DNA of 6,727 nucleotides from TMED14 sp041158165 (GCA_041158165.1 JBEBBW010000053.1:1-6727), one strand, 5' to 3'. Counted from the stretch's first letter, positions 1-6,591 are shown. Numbers and translations are program-made. Notes: generated from the letters alone by a model not told the origin.

Positions 1-3
1 GAA

Positions 4-609
4 TTACTTCTTCGCGGCGGCGTAGCGGTTAGCTACTTCAGCCCAGTTGATCACGTTGAAGAAGGCCGCGGTGTAGTCGGGGCGGCGGTTCTGGTACTTG
101 AGGTAGTAGGCGTGCTCCCAAACGTCGAGGCCGAGGATGGGGGTTCCAGCGCAGCCTACGTTAGGCATCAGCGGATTGTCTTGGTTGGCGGTGGAGCAGA
201 TTTCGAGCTTGCCGGCCGCGTTGACGCAAAGCCAGGCCCAGCCTGAACCGAAGCGCGTGGCTGCGGCCTTGGCGAAGGCTTCTTTGAAGGCGTCAAAGCT
301 TCCGAAGGTTGCCGTGATGTCGGCACCAAGGTCGCCAGTTGGCTGACCGCCTCCGTTGGGGCTCATGAGGGTCCAGAACATGCTGTGGTTGTAGTGTCCG
401 CCGCCGTTATTGCGCACCGCGGGCACGTCGCTGTGCTCCTTGATGAGGGCCTCAAGGCTCTTGCCGGCCATGGGCGTTCCCTCGATGGCGGCGTTGAGGT
501 TGTTCACGTAAGCTTGGTGGTGCTTGCCGTGGTGGATTTCCATGGTGAGCGCATCGATGTGCGGCTCGAGGGCGTTGTGTGCGTAGGGCAGGTTGGGAAG
601 GGTAAACAT
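4..609 (-). CDS. sodA: Superoxide dismutase, Fe/Mn family, Mn-type active site
   Basis: This enzyme converts superoxide to oxygen and hydrogen peroxide. With 201 residues and no signal peptide it should be cytoplasmic. The whole family pattern is visible: an N-terminal helical-hairpin domain opening 'FTLPNLPYAHNALEPHID', then an alpha/beta C-terminal domain. By alignment from memory to E. coli SodA the metal ligands are His26 (in MEIHHGKHH), His75 (in GGGHYNHSMFW), Asp162 and His166 (in DVWEHAYYLKYQNRRPDY). Two residues that separate metal types are Gly71 and Gln143 (in STANQDNPL), the MnSOD arrangement; Fe enzymes usually have Gln and Ala there. Metal use could still be Mn, Fe or cambialistic, and related genes are often labelled sodB. 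The start ATG (complement of 607-609) gives the normal family N-terminus and has no Shine-Dalgarno at usual spacing. It is transcribed divergently from the helicase gene. Confidence 0.97.
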   Translation of the reverse strand: MFTLPNLPYAHNALEPHIDALTMEIHHGKHHQAYVNNLNAAIEGTPMAGKSLEALIKEHSDVPAVRNNGGGHYNHSMFWTLMSPNGGGQPTGDLGADITATFGSFDAFKEAFAKAAATRFGSGWAWLCVNAAGKLEICSTANQDNPLMPNVGCAGTPILGLDVWEHAYYLKYQNRRPDYTAAFFNVINWAEVANRYAAAKK

Positions 610-622
610 TTCGAAGTGTTTA
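603..622. promoter_or_regulatory. 20-bp near-perfect palindrome covering the sod start codon
   Basis: The two ten-base halves (603-612 TAAACATTTC and 613-622 GAAGTGTTTA) are reverse complements except for one position. In the sod transcript the outer six pairs (UAAACA/UGUUUA) would form a hairpin with an eight-base loop, placing the U and G of the AUG in the stem. It could be a regulator-binding dyad or a weak translation-modulating hairpin. The dyad is directly seen; the function is inference, and the stem is AU-rich and weak. Confidence 0.4.
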
Positions 623-642
623 ATGCGTTGAATGACGGATTT

Positions 643-650
643 TCTCCTTT
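643..650 (-). other. Unused Shine-Dalgarno-like AAAGGAGA in the sod leader
   Basis: Read on the minus strand, 650 to 643 is AAAGGAGA, a strong anti-SD complement. It lies 33 bases before the sod ATG, too far for ordinary initiation, and no ATG, GTG or TTG follows it at 5-10 bases. It falls inside the predicted 5' leader. It may be chance, a leader element, or a ribosome standby site; only the sequence match is certain. Confidence 0.25.
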
Positions 651-657
651 AGTAACG

Positions 658-665
658 CAAAAATA
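658..665 (-). promoter_or_regulatory. Probable sod promoter, Bacteroidota -7 element
   Basis: On the minus strand 665 to 658 reads TATTTTTG, an exact match to the Bacteroidota sigma -7 consensus TAnnTTTG. It points toward sod and would start transcription near 650, giving a leader of roughly 40 bases. No clear TTG/TTTG -33 element is seen at the expected 19-21 bp spacing; the nearest resemblance is GTTAAC at 688-693. The call rests on the single element and its position. Confidence 0.5.
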
Positions 666-689
666 GGGCCTAAGGTTGGGCGGCGACGT

Positions 690-697
690 TAACTTTA
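690..697 (+). promoter_or_regulatory. Weak candidate -7 element for the helicase-kbl operon
   Basis: TAACTTTA matches TAnnTTTG at all but the last position. It ends only five bases before the ATG at 703, so transcripts would be nearly leaderless. No -33 element sits at the right distance. The match could be chance; no better plus-strand candidate was seen in the 93-bp gap. Confidence 0.2.
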
Positions 698-702
698 GGT
701 CG

Positions 703-3700
703 ATGACTCAGACCCCAGTGGATTCCGCCCGAATTACGGTGTACAGCGCTTCGGCGGGTGCGGGAAAAACCTTTCGGCTGGCGGTGGAATACGGGGCAGC
801 GGCCTTGGCGCAGCCGGACGATCCGGGGGCATTCCGGCGGATTTTGGGCCTGACGTTTACCAACAAGGCGGCCCACGAGATGAAGGATCGGGTGCTCCGC
901 ACGCTGCAAAAGGCGGTGGAGGCGGCGGACCCGCTCGACGAGCCGATTGCAAAGGAAATCGCGCTGCTGCTGGGCGTTGACGGCGACGAGCTGCGCCGGC
1001 GCGCGGAGCAGGTTCTACAGGCGATGCTGCACGACTACGGGTCGGTGTCCCTCGGAACCCTTGATCAATTTACCCACCGGCTGGTGCGGACGTTTGCGCT
1101 GGAGTTAGGCCTTCCGAGCCAGTTTGAGGTGGAGTTGGACGACGACTACCTGCTGGACTTGGCGGTGTACGAGCTGATGGCCGACCTCGGCACGAACCCG
1201 GAGCTGACGCAGCTCGTGCTGGATTTTGCGCGGGCTAACCTTGAGGACGACAAGCAAGCGGATGTGTTTGAAGCGCTAAAAAGCATAGTCAAGCACTTGA
1301 GCAAGGAGGCCTCTGTGACGGCAGTAAATGACTTAAAGGATTGGGATTTGGCACGGCATCGTGCGACCCAAGTTGCCCTGCAGGCCAAGGTGCAGGAGCT
1401 CCGCAGCCGGATGCGCGCCGCGGCGCCCAAATTGCTGAAGTTGCTGGCGCAGGTTCCGGCTGAGGCGGTCAATCGCCCGGATTGGTACGCCAGCTACTTT
1501 AAGAAGCTGCGCAAGGCGGACGCCAAGCTTTGGGTCCCCGGAGCCCATGTGCGCAAGTCGCTGATGGGCGACCCGGTGAACTTGCTCAAGGTTGCGGCCC
1601 AAAAGGACGACACGCTGCGGTCGCACGCCGAGAACGTGGTGGCCCAAATGAAGGCCCTGCTGGGGGATCCGCTGGAAACGGCGCTGGACGGGGTGATTTT
1701 GGACCTGCTGCGCCGGCACGACCGCAGTGCTTCGGTGCTGAGCGAGCTGGCTGTTCGGCTCGAGGCGGTGCTCGACCGATTGCGGGTTCAGCCAATTTGG
1801 AAGTTTCAGCCCTTGATTCACCGCGAGCTGCGGGCGCAGCCTGCCAGCTACTTGTATGAGCGGCTCGGGGAGCGCTACAGCCGTTTTTTGGTTGATGAGG
1901 CCCAAGACACGTCGCGCATGCAGTGGGCGAATTTGTGGCCCCTGATGGAGAGTCCGCTCTTGGGCCGAGAACAGGGCGCGGGCACCATGATTGTGGGCGA
2001 CGGCAAGCAGAGCATTTACCGTTGGCGGGGGTCGGACGCTGAGGAATTCCTTGATTTGGTCGCTCGCGCCAAGGAGGGACGAAGTCCGTCGGAGGAGCTT
2101 GCGGGCCTTGAGGGCATGTCGGCCTTTGTACCCATGGCCGACAACTGGCGTAGCCGTGCGGGGATTGTGGCGTTTAATAACCGTTTGTACACGGGTTTGG
2201 CGGCGAAGTTGGGCCACAACGACCACCAAACGGCGTATGCCGAGGCCGCTCAGGTTCCTCGGGGTGGCGAAGGGGGCTTTGTGCAGCTTCGGGCCTTTGA
2301 GGCGGAGGATAAAGCCGAGTTTGACGCGTTCGTGCTTGACGCTTTGGTGGCCGACCTGCGAAGCCGGCACGCCGCGGGCTGGGCATGGGGCGAGATGGCG
2401 GTAATCATGCGCCGTCGCGCCGAGGGACGCATGGTGGCCGAGCGCTTGGCGGCGGAAGGCATTCCGTTGCTCTCGTCGGAACTCTTGGCCGTTACCGGAT
2501 CGGCGGCGGTGCAGGTGATGGCGGCATTGTTTCGCTGGATGCTGCGACCGGGCGAGTCAGAGCGCGAATGGGAAGTGCTTCGCGGGCTGCGCCGCGCGGG
2601 CGTGTGGGACGTCGCTACGGCGGAATGGCTGGCCTCGGGGCAATCGCGCCGCCGGGCCAAGGACCTCCCGGTTCCCGAGCCGTTTGAAAACGTTTTAAAA
2701 CGCTTAATTCCCCAATGGAACCCAGAGGTGGCGTGGCGGCTTAGTTTGTACGAAATGGGCGCCTACACGGCCCGGGCGCTGGGCTTCAACGCGGACGCCG
2801 ACGCCTTTGTGCTGCGCCTGCTCGACGCGATGCTGGACTTTTCGAAGCGCCAGGTTAACCGTTTAGAAGCGTTTATGGAAGAGTATGCGCGCCGTGCCGA
2901 CACATGGAGCGTTTCGGCTCCAGCGGGGGCCGACGCGGTGGAACTGCTGACGGTGCACAAAGCCAAGGGCTTGGAGTTTCCGCTGGTGTTTTTCCCGTGG
3001 GCGCAGCTGGACAACCCGCGCTTTGATCCGGTTTGGCTGGATCCACGGGGCGTGCTTGGCCCGAATGTGGACCTTCCGCCAGCGGCGCTGGTTCCGCTCA
3101 CCAAGTACGGCAACCACCCGGGGCTGCTTGACGAGGTCGGCGTTCGCTGGCCGGCCTACGCGCAGCGGGTGCACGAAACTGCCGAGATGGCGGCGTTCGA
3201 CGACGCCAACTTGCTGTATGTGGCGACGACCCGGCCCGTAGACGAGCTTTGGGTGTACGTCAACCCCGAGAAGGGGTACGGCGGGTGGTGGGTGGAGCAC
3301 GCGGAGGCAGCGGCTTCCCGCGGCGAAGCCCGAGCCGAAGGCGAGGGCCTTTGGACTTGGGGCCAACCGGTGGCGCCCGGCGAATCCAAGACTGCCCCCC
3401 CGACCTGGGACCAAAAAATAGTGCGCAACCGAGACTGGACCGATACGGTGAAGCTGGCCCGCCCGCGCGACGAAGAGCCCGAGCAGCGCTTCGGAAACGC
3501 CCTGCACGCGGCCCTGGAACGCATTAGGGATCCGCGCGACGCCGCGGCAGCGGCCTATTCGGCAGCCGAACGAGCCCAACTGGACGCCGCCGAGCGCGAC
3601 CGCCTGGTCGACACCTTGGCCCTGGCCTTGCAAAGTCCAGAATTGGCCGAGTGGTGGTCCGCCACCGAGACCTACACCGAGCGCAGCCTGCTCCATGAAG

Positions 3701-3906
3701 GGGGGGTGCTGCGCCCCGACCGCATTTACCGAAGGGCCGACGGCCGCTGGGTCGTCGCCGACTACAAAACGGGGGCACCCCAGGCTGAGCACGAAGAGCA
3801 GGTCCGCCGCTACGCCACGCTGCTGGAACCGGTGCTGGGCGAACGTCCGCTGCCCGTCGTCCTGTACCTTCGCAAACCCACAATCCTCCGCCATGAATTC
3901 TCGTGA
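703..3906 (+). CDS. UvrD/RecB-type helicase with C-terminal PD-(D/E)XK nuclease (AddA/RecB-like)
   Basis: The 1067-residue product is predicted to be an ATP-driven 3'-5' DNA translocase that resects double-strand breaks for RecA loading. Superfamily 1 motifs appear in order: Walker A ASAGAGKT with Lys22; TFTNKAAHEMKDRV (motif Ia); a LGTLDQFTHRL stretch; Walker B DEAQD 398-402; GDGKQSIYRWRG 432-443 (motif III); an NWRS motif (IV); TVHKAKGLEF 750-759 (motif V); LYVATTR 838-844 (motif VI). A RecB-family nuclease domain closes the protein: GNALHAALE (His935), Asp1006, DYKTG with Asp1020 and Lys1022, and QVRRY 1033-1037. All catalytic residues are present. I chose ATG 703 over the in-frame TTG at 676 because homologous proteins begin shortly before the P-loop. 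No AddB-like partner lies in the window; upstream is the divergent sod. The stop overlaps kbl by 14 bp. AddA versus RecB cannot be settled without the partner. Confidence 0.93.
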   Translation: MTQTPVDSARITVYSASAGAGKTFRLAVEYGAAALAQPDDPGAFRRILGLTFTNKAAHEMKDRVLRTLQKAVEAADPLDEPIAKEIALLLGVDGDELRRRAEQVLQAMLHDYGSVSLGTLDQFTHRLVRTFALELGLPSQFEVELDDDYLLDLAVYELMADLGTNPELTQLVLDFARANLEDDKQADVFEALKSIVKHLSKEASVTAVNDLKDWDLARHRATQVALQAKVQELRSRMRAAAPKLLKLLAQVPAEAVNRPDWYASYFKKLRKADAKLWVPGAHVRKSLMGDPVNLLKVAAQKDDTLRSHAENVVAQMKALLGDPLETALDGVILDLLRRHDRSASVLSELAVRLEAVLDRLRVQPIWKFQPLIHRELRAQPASYLYERLGERYSRFLVDEAQDTSRMQWANLWPLMESPLLGREQGAGTMIVGDGKQSIYRWRGSDAEEFLDLVARAKEGRSPSEELAGLEGMSAFVPMADNWRSRAGIVAFNNRLYTGLAAKLGHNDHQTAYAEAAQVPRGGEGGFVQLRAFEAEDKAEFDAFVLDALVADLRSRHAAGWAWGEMAVIMRRRAEGRMVAERLAAEGIPLLSSELLAVTGSAAVQVMAALFRWMLRPGESEREWEVLRGLRRAGVWDVATAEWLASGQSRRRAKDLPVPEPFENVLKRLIPQWNPEVAWRLSLYEMGAYTARALGFNADADAFVLRLLDAMLDFSKRQVNRLEAFMEEYARRADTWSVSAPAGADAVELLTVHKAKGLEFPLVFFPWAQLDNPRFDPVWLDPRGVLGPNVDLPPAALVPLTKYGNHPGLLDEVGVRWPAYAQRVHETAEMAAFDDANLLYVATTRPVDELWVYVNPEKGYGGWWVEHAEAAASRGEARAEGEGLWTWGQPVAPGESKTAPPTWDQKIVRNRDWTDTVKLARPRDEEPEQRFGNALHAALERIRDPRDAAAAAYSAAERAQLDAAERDRLVDTLALALQSPELAEWWSATETYTERSLLHEGGVLRPDRIYRRADGRWVVADYKTGAPQAEHEEQVRRYATLLEPVLGERPLPVVLYLRKPTILRHEFS

Positions 3907-5089
3907 AACCTTTTACCAGCGCCTGCGCGACGAGCTGAAGTCCGTCGACGAGCAGGGCCTTTTCAAGCGCGAACGCATCATTGCCTCGCCCCAAGACGCG
4001 GTCATTACGTTGGCCGACGGTTCGGAAGTGCTGAATTTTTGTGCGAACAACTACCTGGGCCTCAGTAGCCACCCTGACGTGGTGGCGGCCGCCCACCAGG
4101 CGTTGGACGAGCGCGGATTTGGCGTCAGTTCCGTGCGCTTTATTTGCGGAACCCAAGACATCCACAAGCAGCTCGAGCGCCGCATTGCCGAGTTTTTGCA
4201 AACCGAAGACACGATTTTGTACGCCGCCGCGTTCGACGCCAACGGCGGCGTTTTTGAGCCCCTGCTCGGCGAAGAAGACGCCATCATCAGCGACAGCCTG
4301 AACCACGCGTCGATCATCGACGGCGTGCGCCTGTGCAAGGCCCAGCGCTACCGCTACGCCAACAACGACATGGCCGACCTCGAGGCCCAGCTGCAGGCCG
4401 CTGATGCCGCCGGAGTGCGCACCAAGATGATCGTGACCGACGGCGTGTTTTCAATGGACGGTTACGTGGCCCAGATGGACAAAATCTGCGACCTGGCCGA
4501 CAAATACGATGCGCTGGTGATGGTCGACGAGTGCCACGCCACCGGGTTCATTGGCGCCACGGGCCGCGGTTCGATCGAGCTCCGCGGCGTGCTGGGACGC
4601 GTAGATATTATTACCGGAACCCTCGGCAAAGCCCTCGGCGGCGCCATGGGCGGGTTCACCACCGGCCGTAAGGAGTTGATTGAAATGCTGCGCCAGCGTT
4701 CGCGTCCGTACCTGTTCAGCAACAGCCTTGCGCCTTCCATTGTTGGCGCCAGCCTCGCCGTACTTGACCTGCTCGACCGCACGACGGAGCTGCGCGACCG
4801 CCTCATGGACAACGTGGCCCGCTTCAAGGCCGGCCTGCGCGAAGCCGGACTCGAGTTCAAAGACGGCGAGTCGGCCATCGTCCCCGTGATGCTGTACGAC
4901 GCGGCCTTGGCCCAGCGCTTTGCCGATGCCTTGCTGCAGCGCGGAATCTACGTGATCGGCTTTTTCTACCCGGTGGTGCCCAAGGGCCAAGCGCGGATTC
5001 GTGTTCAGCTTTCGGCCGCCCACACTCCCGAACACATCGACAAGGCCGTGAAGGCTTTTGCGGAAGTGGCTAGGGAGTTGGTTGGCTAG
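3893..5089 (+). CDS. kbl: 2-amino-3-ketobutyrate CoA ligase (glycine C-acetyltransferase)
   Basis: This PLP enzyme cleaves 2-amino-3-ketobutyrate with CoA to glycine and acetyl-CoA, the second step of threonine breakdown via threonine dehydrogenase. The 398 residues equal the E. coli Kbl length, and long blocks match it from memory, including FCANNYLGL, SVRFICGTQD, LNHASIIDGVRLCKA, RYRYANNDM, TDGVFSMDG and GFFYPVVPKGQARIR. Lys246 in GTLGKALGG is the Schiff-base lysine (E. coli Lys244). Asp212 and His215 in VDECHA and His138 in LNHAS contact the cofactor in the family. These blocks favour Kbl over the sister enzymes BioF, HemA and serine palmitoyltransferase. The start is ATG 3893: an in-frame open stretch upstream to 3695 lies inside the helicase gene and lacks Kbl-like sequence. 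No SD is seen; the 14-bp overlap with the helicase suggests coupled translation. No tdh lies in the window. The last codons (LVG-stop) come from a tandem-repeat array. Confidence 0.96.
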   Translation: MNSRETFYQRLRDELKSVDEQGLFKRERIIASPQDAVITLADGSEVLNFCANNYLGLSSHPDVVAAAHQALDERGFGVSSVRFICGTQDIHKQLERRIAEFLQTEDTILYAAAFDANGGVFEPLLGEEDAIISDSLNHASIIDGVRLCKAQRYRYANNDMADLEAQLQAADAAGVRTKMIVTDGVFSMDGYVAQMDKICDLADKYDALVMVDECHATGFIGATGRGSIELRGVLGRVDIITGTLGKALGGAMGGFTTGRKELIEMLRQRSRPYLFSNSLAPSIVGASLAVLDLLDRTTELRDRLMDNVARFKAGLREAGLEFKDGESAIVPVMLYDAALAQRFADALLQRGIYVIGFFYPVVPKGQARIRVQLSAAHTPEHIDKAVKAFAEVARELVG

Positions 5090-5144
5090 GTGGCTGGTTG
5101 GCTGGTTAGCTAGTTAGTTGCTAGTAACTAGTGACTAGTTGCCT
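5080..5144. repeat. Degenerate 7/8-bp tandem array, CTAG-rich
   Basis: The segment divides into GGTTGGCT, AGGTGGCT, GGTTGGCT, GGTTAGCT, an 11-base variant (5112-5122), AGTAACT, AGTGACT and AGTTGCCT. The first unit supplies the final kbl codons and its TAG stop. The second half is TAG/CTAG-rich, drifting from the first. It occupies most of the 86-bp kbl-transporter gap. It looks like slippage-generated sequence; no function is shown. Confidence 0.6.
5110..5142 (+). other. Two overlapping, mutually exclusive hairpins between kbl and the transporter
   Basis: Stem A pairs CTAGTTA (5110-5116) with TAACTAG (5125-5131) around an eight-base loop. Stem B pairs GTAACTAG (5124-5131) with CTAGTTGC (5135-5142) around TGA, with one G-U pair. 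They share 5125-5131 and cannot form together. No U-tract follows, so neither is a standard intrinsic terminator. They may simply result from the CTAG-rich array. Confidence 0.3.
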
Positions 5145-5151
5145 ATATTAG
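5144..5151 (+). promoter_or_regulatory. Weak candidate -7 element for the sugar transporter
   Basis: TATATTAG agrees with TAnnTTTG except at one base and lies 24 bases before the transporter ATG, a sensible distance. No TTG is placed 19-21 bp upstream; the closest, at 5118-5120, is 23 bp away. The gene could instead be read through from kbl. Low support. Confidence 0.22.
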
Positions 5152-5175
5152 TAGCCAATACCATAACACTTTGCC

Positions 5176-6591
5176 ATGCGCAAGCACTTCGCCATTCTGG
5201 TTTCAGTCTTCTTTTTTTGGGGCTTCGTTGCGGCCAGCAACGACATTTTGATTCCGGTCTTCCAAAGCAAGCTGCAGCTGGAGCAGTGGCAAAGCCAAAT
5301 GATTTCGTTCATCTTTTATGTGGCCTACACGGTCGGCGCCTTGGGGTACTTGCTGCTCACGCGCCTCTGGGGCAAAGACCTCGTGGCGACGGTGGGCTAC
5401 GGCAAGTCGCTCGGTATTGGGCTTTGGGTCAGTGCGCTGGGTACGCTGCTGTTTATTCCGGCGGCCAACCAGGCCTCGTTTCCGCTGCTTTTGGCCGGAC
5501 TCTTGGTGGTCGGACTCGGATTTAGCCTGCAGCAAACCGTGGCCAACCCCTTGGCTATTGCGCTCGGAACCCCTGAAACCGGCTCGCAGCGCCTGAGCAT
5601 GGCGGGCGGCGTCAACAACCTCGGAACCACGCTCGGACCGCTCGTGGTGAGCATCGCCATTTTTGGAATTGGGGCCACGGCCGAGACCACCCTCGACATC
5701 GAGGCGGTGAAACTTCCCTACCTCGCGCTGGGCGCGCTGTTTACGCTGTTCGGCTTCATCTTCTGGAAGTCTGATTTCGGCGGCCCTGCGGCAGAGGCGG
5801 TGGATTCGGTTCAGGTTGAGGCCCCGTCGGGCACCCTCGGCTTGACGCAGGTTTGGATGGGCATGATCGCCATTTTCGTGTACGTGGGCGTCGAAGTCTC
5901 GACGGCCAGCAACCTCCCCGCCTACTTGGAGAAGTTCCAAGGCATAGCGCTTCATGAGATTGCGCCCTATGTTTCGCTTTACTGGGCCTCGCTTATGATT
6001 GGCCGCTGGACGGCCGCCTCGGGCGCCATGAGCCTGCGCGGAACAGCCCGCGAAGCCATGCGCTGGGTCATGCCGCTCGCCGCTTTTGGAGTCTTCTTGG
6101 CGGTAAATACGGCTGCAGGCCACCACGCCTTGGCGTTTTTGCCCTATTTGGTCGCCATTGCCCTCTTGACCCTGCTCGACTGGAGCACCAAAGGCAATCC
6201 GGCCCGCCAACTGCTCTACTATTCGGTGGCCGGTGCAGCCGCGCTGATTCTTGGCATGAACGCCGACGGTCCGTTGGCCATCTACGCCTTCTTGAGCGTG
6301 GGCTTGTTTGCCTCGACCCTGTGGCCGTGCATTTTCACGTTGGCCATCACCGGCCTCGGCGGACGCACGCCCCAAGCCTCGAATGCCCTCATCATGATGA
6401 TTATGGGCGGCGGCGTGGTCAGCTTGCTCCAAGGTTATTTGGCGGACGATGCCCTGCTCGGGCTGCGTCAATCCTTCTGGGTCGGCGTGGTGTGCTTTGC
6501 CTACCTAGCGTTCTACGCGGTGACGGTCTCGCGAGTGCTCAAGGGCCGCGGAGTGGACTTGGATGCCCTCGCTGCGGAAGGCGGACACTGA
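5176..6591 (+). CDS. FHS-family MFS sugar/H+ symporter (FucP/GluP-like)
   Basis: The 471-residue inner-membrane protein belongs to the fucose-galactose-glucose:H+ symporter branch of the major facilitator superfamily. Diagnostic blocks are FFFWGFVAASNDILIPVF in TM1, QQTVANPLAIALGTPETGSQRL after TM4, NNLGTTLGPL in TM5, LWPCIFTLAITGLG and MMIMGGGVVSLLQGYLAD near the end. Asp23 aligns with E. coli FucP Asp46, whereas Gln120 stands where FucP has Glu135, as in GluP-type members. The substrate cannot be named. Hydrophobic segments lie near residues 5-29, 42-62, 78-95, 103-125, 145-166, 179-196, 226-244, 264-280, 296-313, 318-335, 346-361, 367-391, 403-422 and 433-453, two more than the canonical twelve. 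The polar loop 197-224 is the central cytoplasmic linker. ATG 5176 starts just before TM1, as expected; no SD precedes it. It follows kbl by 86 bp and may have its own promoter. Confidence 0.9.
   Translation: MRKHFAILVSVFFFWGFVAASNDILIPVFQSKLQLEQWQSQMISFIFYVAYTVGALGYLLLTRLWGKDLVATVGYGKSLGIGLWVSALGTLLFIPAANQASFPLLLAGLLVVGLGFSLQQTVANPLAIALGTPETGSQRLSMAGGVNNLGTTLGPLVVSIAIFGIGATAETTLDIEAVKLPYLALGALFTLFGFIFWKSDFGGPAAEAVDSVQVEAPSGTLGLTQVWMGMIAIFVYVGVEVSTASNLPAYLEKFQGIALHEIAPYVSLYWASLMIGRWTAASGAMSLRGTAREAMRWVMPLAAFGVFLAVNTAAGHHALAFLPYLVAIALLTLLDWSTKGNPARQLLYYSVAGAAALILGMNADGPLAIYAFLSVGLFASTLWPCIFTLAITGLGGRTPQASNALIMMIMGGGVVSLLQGYLADDALLGLRQSFWVGVVCFAYLAFYAVTVSRVLKGRGVDLDALAAEGGH

Noticed and set aside
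688..693. GTTAAC palindrome as an operator
   Set aside because: The symmetry does not extend beyond six bases, which is expected by chance.
676..702. TTG start adding nine residues to the helicase
   Set aside because: The extension has no family similarity and no RBS at proper spacing; ATG 703 gives the short lead to the P-loop usual for the family.
1333..2370. 345-codon open frame on the minus strand opposite the helicase
   Set aside because: The opposite strand carries conserved helicase motifs; the antisense product has biased composition and no recognisable motif.
3695..3892. N-terminal extension of kbl inside the helicase gene
   Set aside because: This region encodes the nuclease catalytic residues in the other frame; the extension has no Kbl similarity, while ATG 3893 gives exactly the E. 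coli Kbl length.
2863..3894. 343-codon open frame on the minus strand opposite the helicase 3' half
   Set aside because: It lies opposite motifs V and VI and the nuclease motifs; no family signature in the antisense translation.
3893..5089. Serine palmitoyltransferase or BioF instead of Kbl
   Set aside because: All share the alpha-oxoamine synthase fold, but the blocks SVRFICGTQD, RYRYANNDM and GFFYPVVPKGQARIR match E. coli Kbl nearly word for word.
5080..5144. CRISPR array or transposon end
   Set aside because: Units are 7-8 bp without spacers and degrade progressively; no cas gene, transposase or terminal inverted repeats are present.
5164..5174. TAACACTTTG as a -7 promoter element for the transporter
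   Set aside because: The spacing between TA and TTTG is too long for TAnnTTTG and the element is directly against the start codon.
5203..6471. 422-codon open frame on the minus strand opposite the transporter
   Set aside because: It is the shadow of a G+C-rich gene: the translation is rich in Arg, Gly, Gln and His, shows no domain or membrane pattern, and lies opposite a clear FHS permease.
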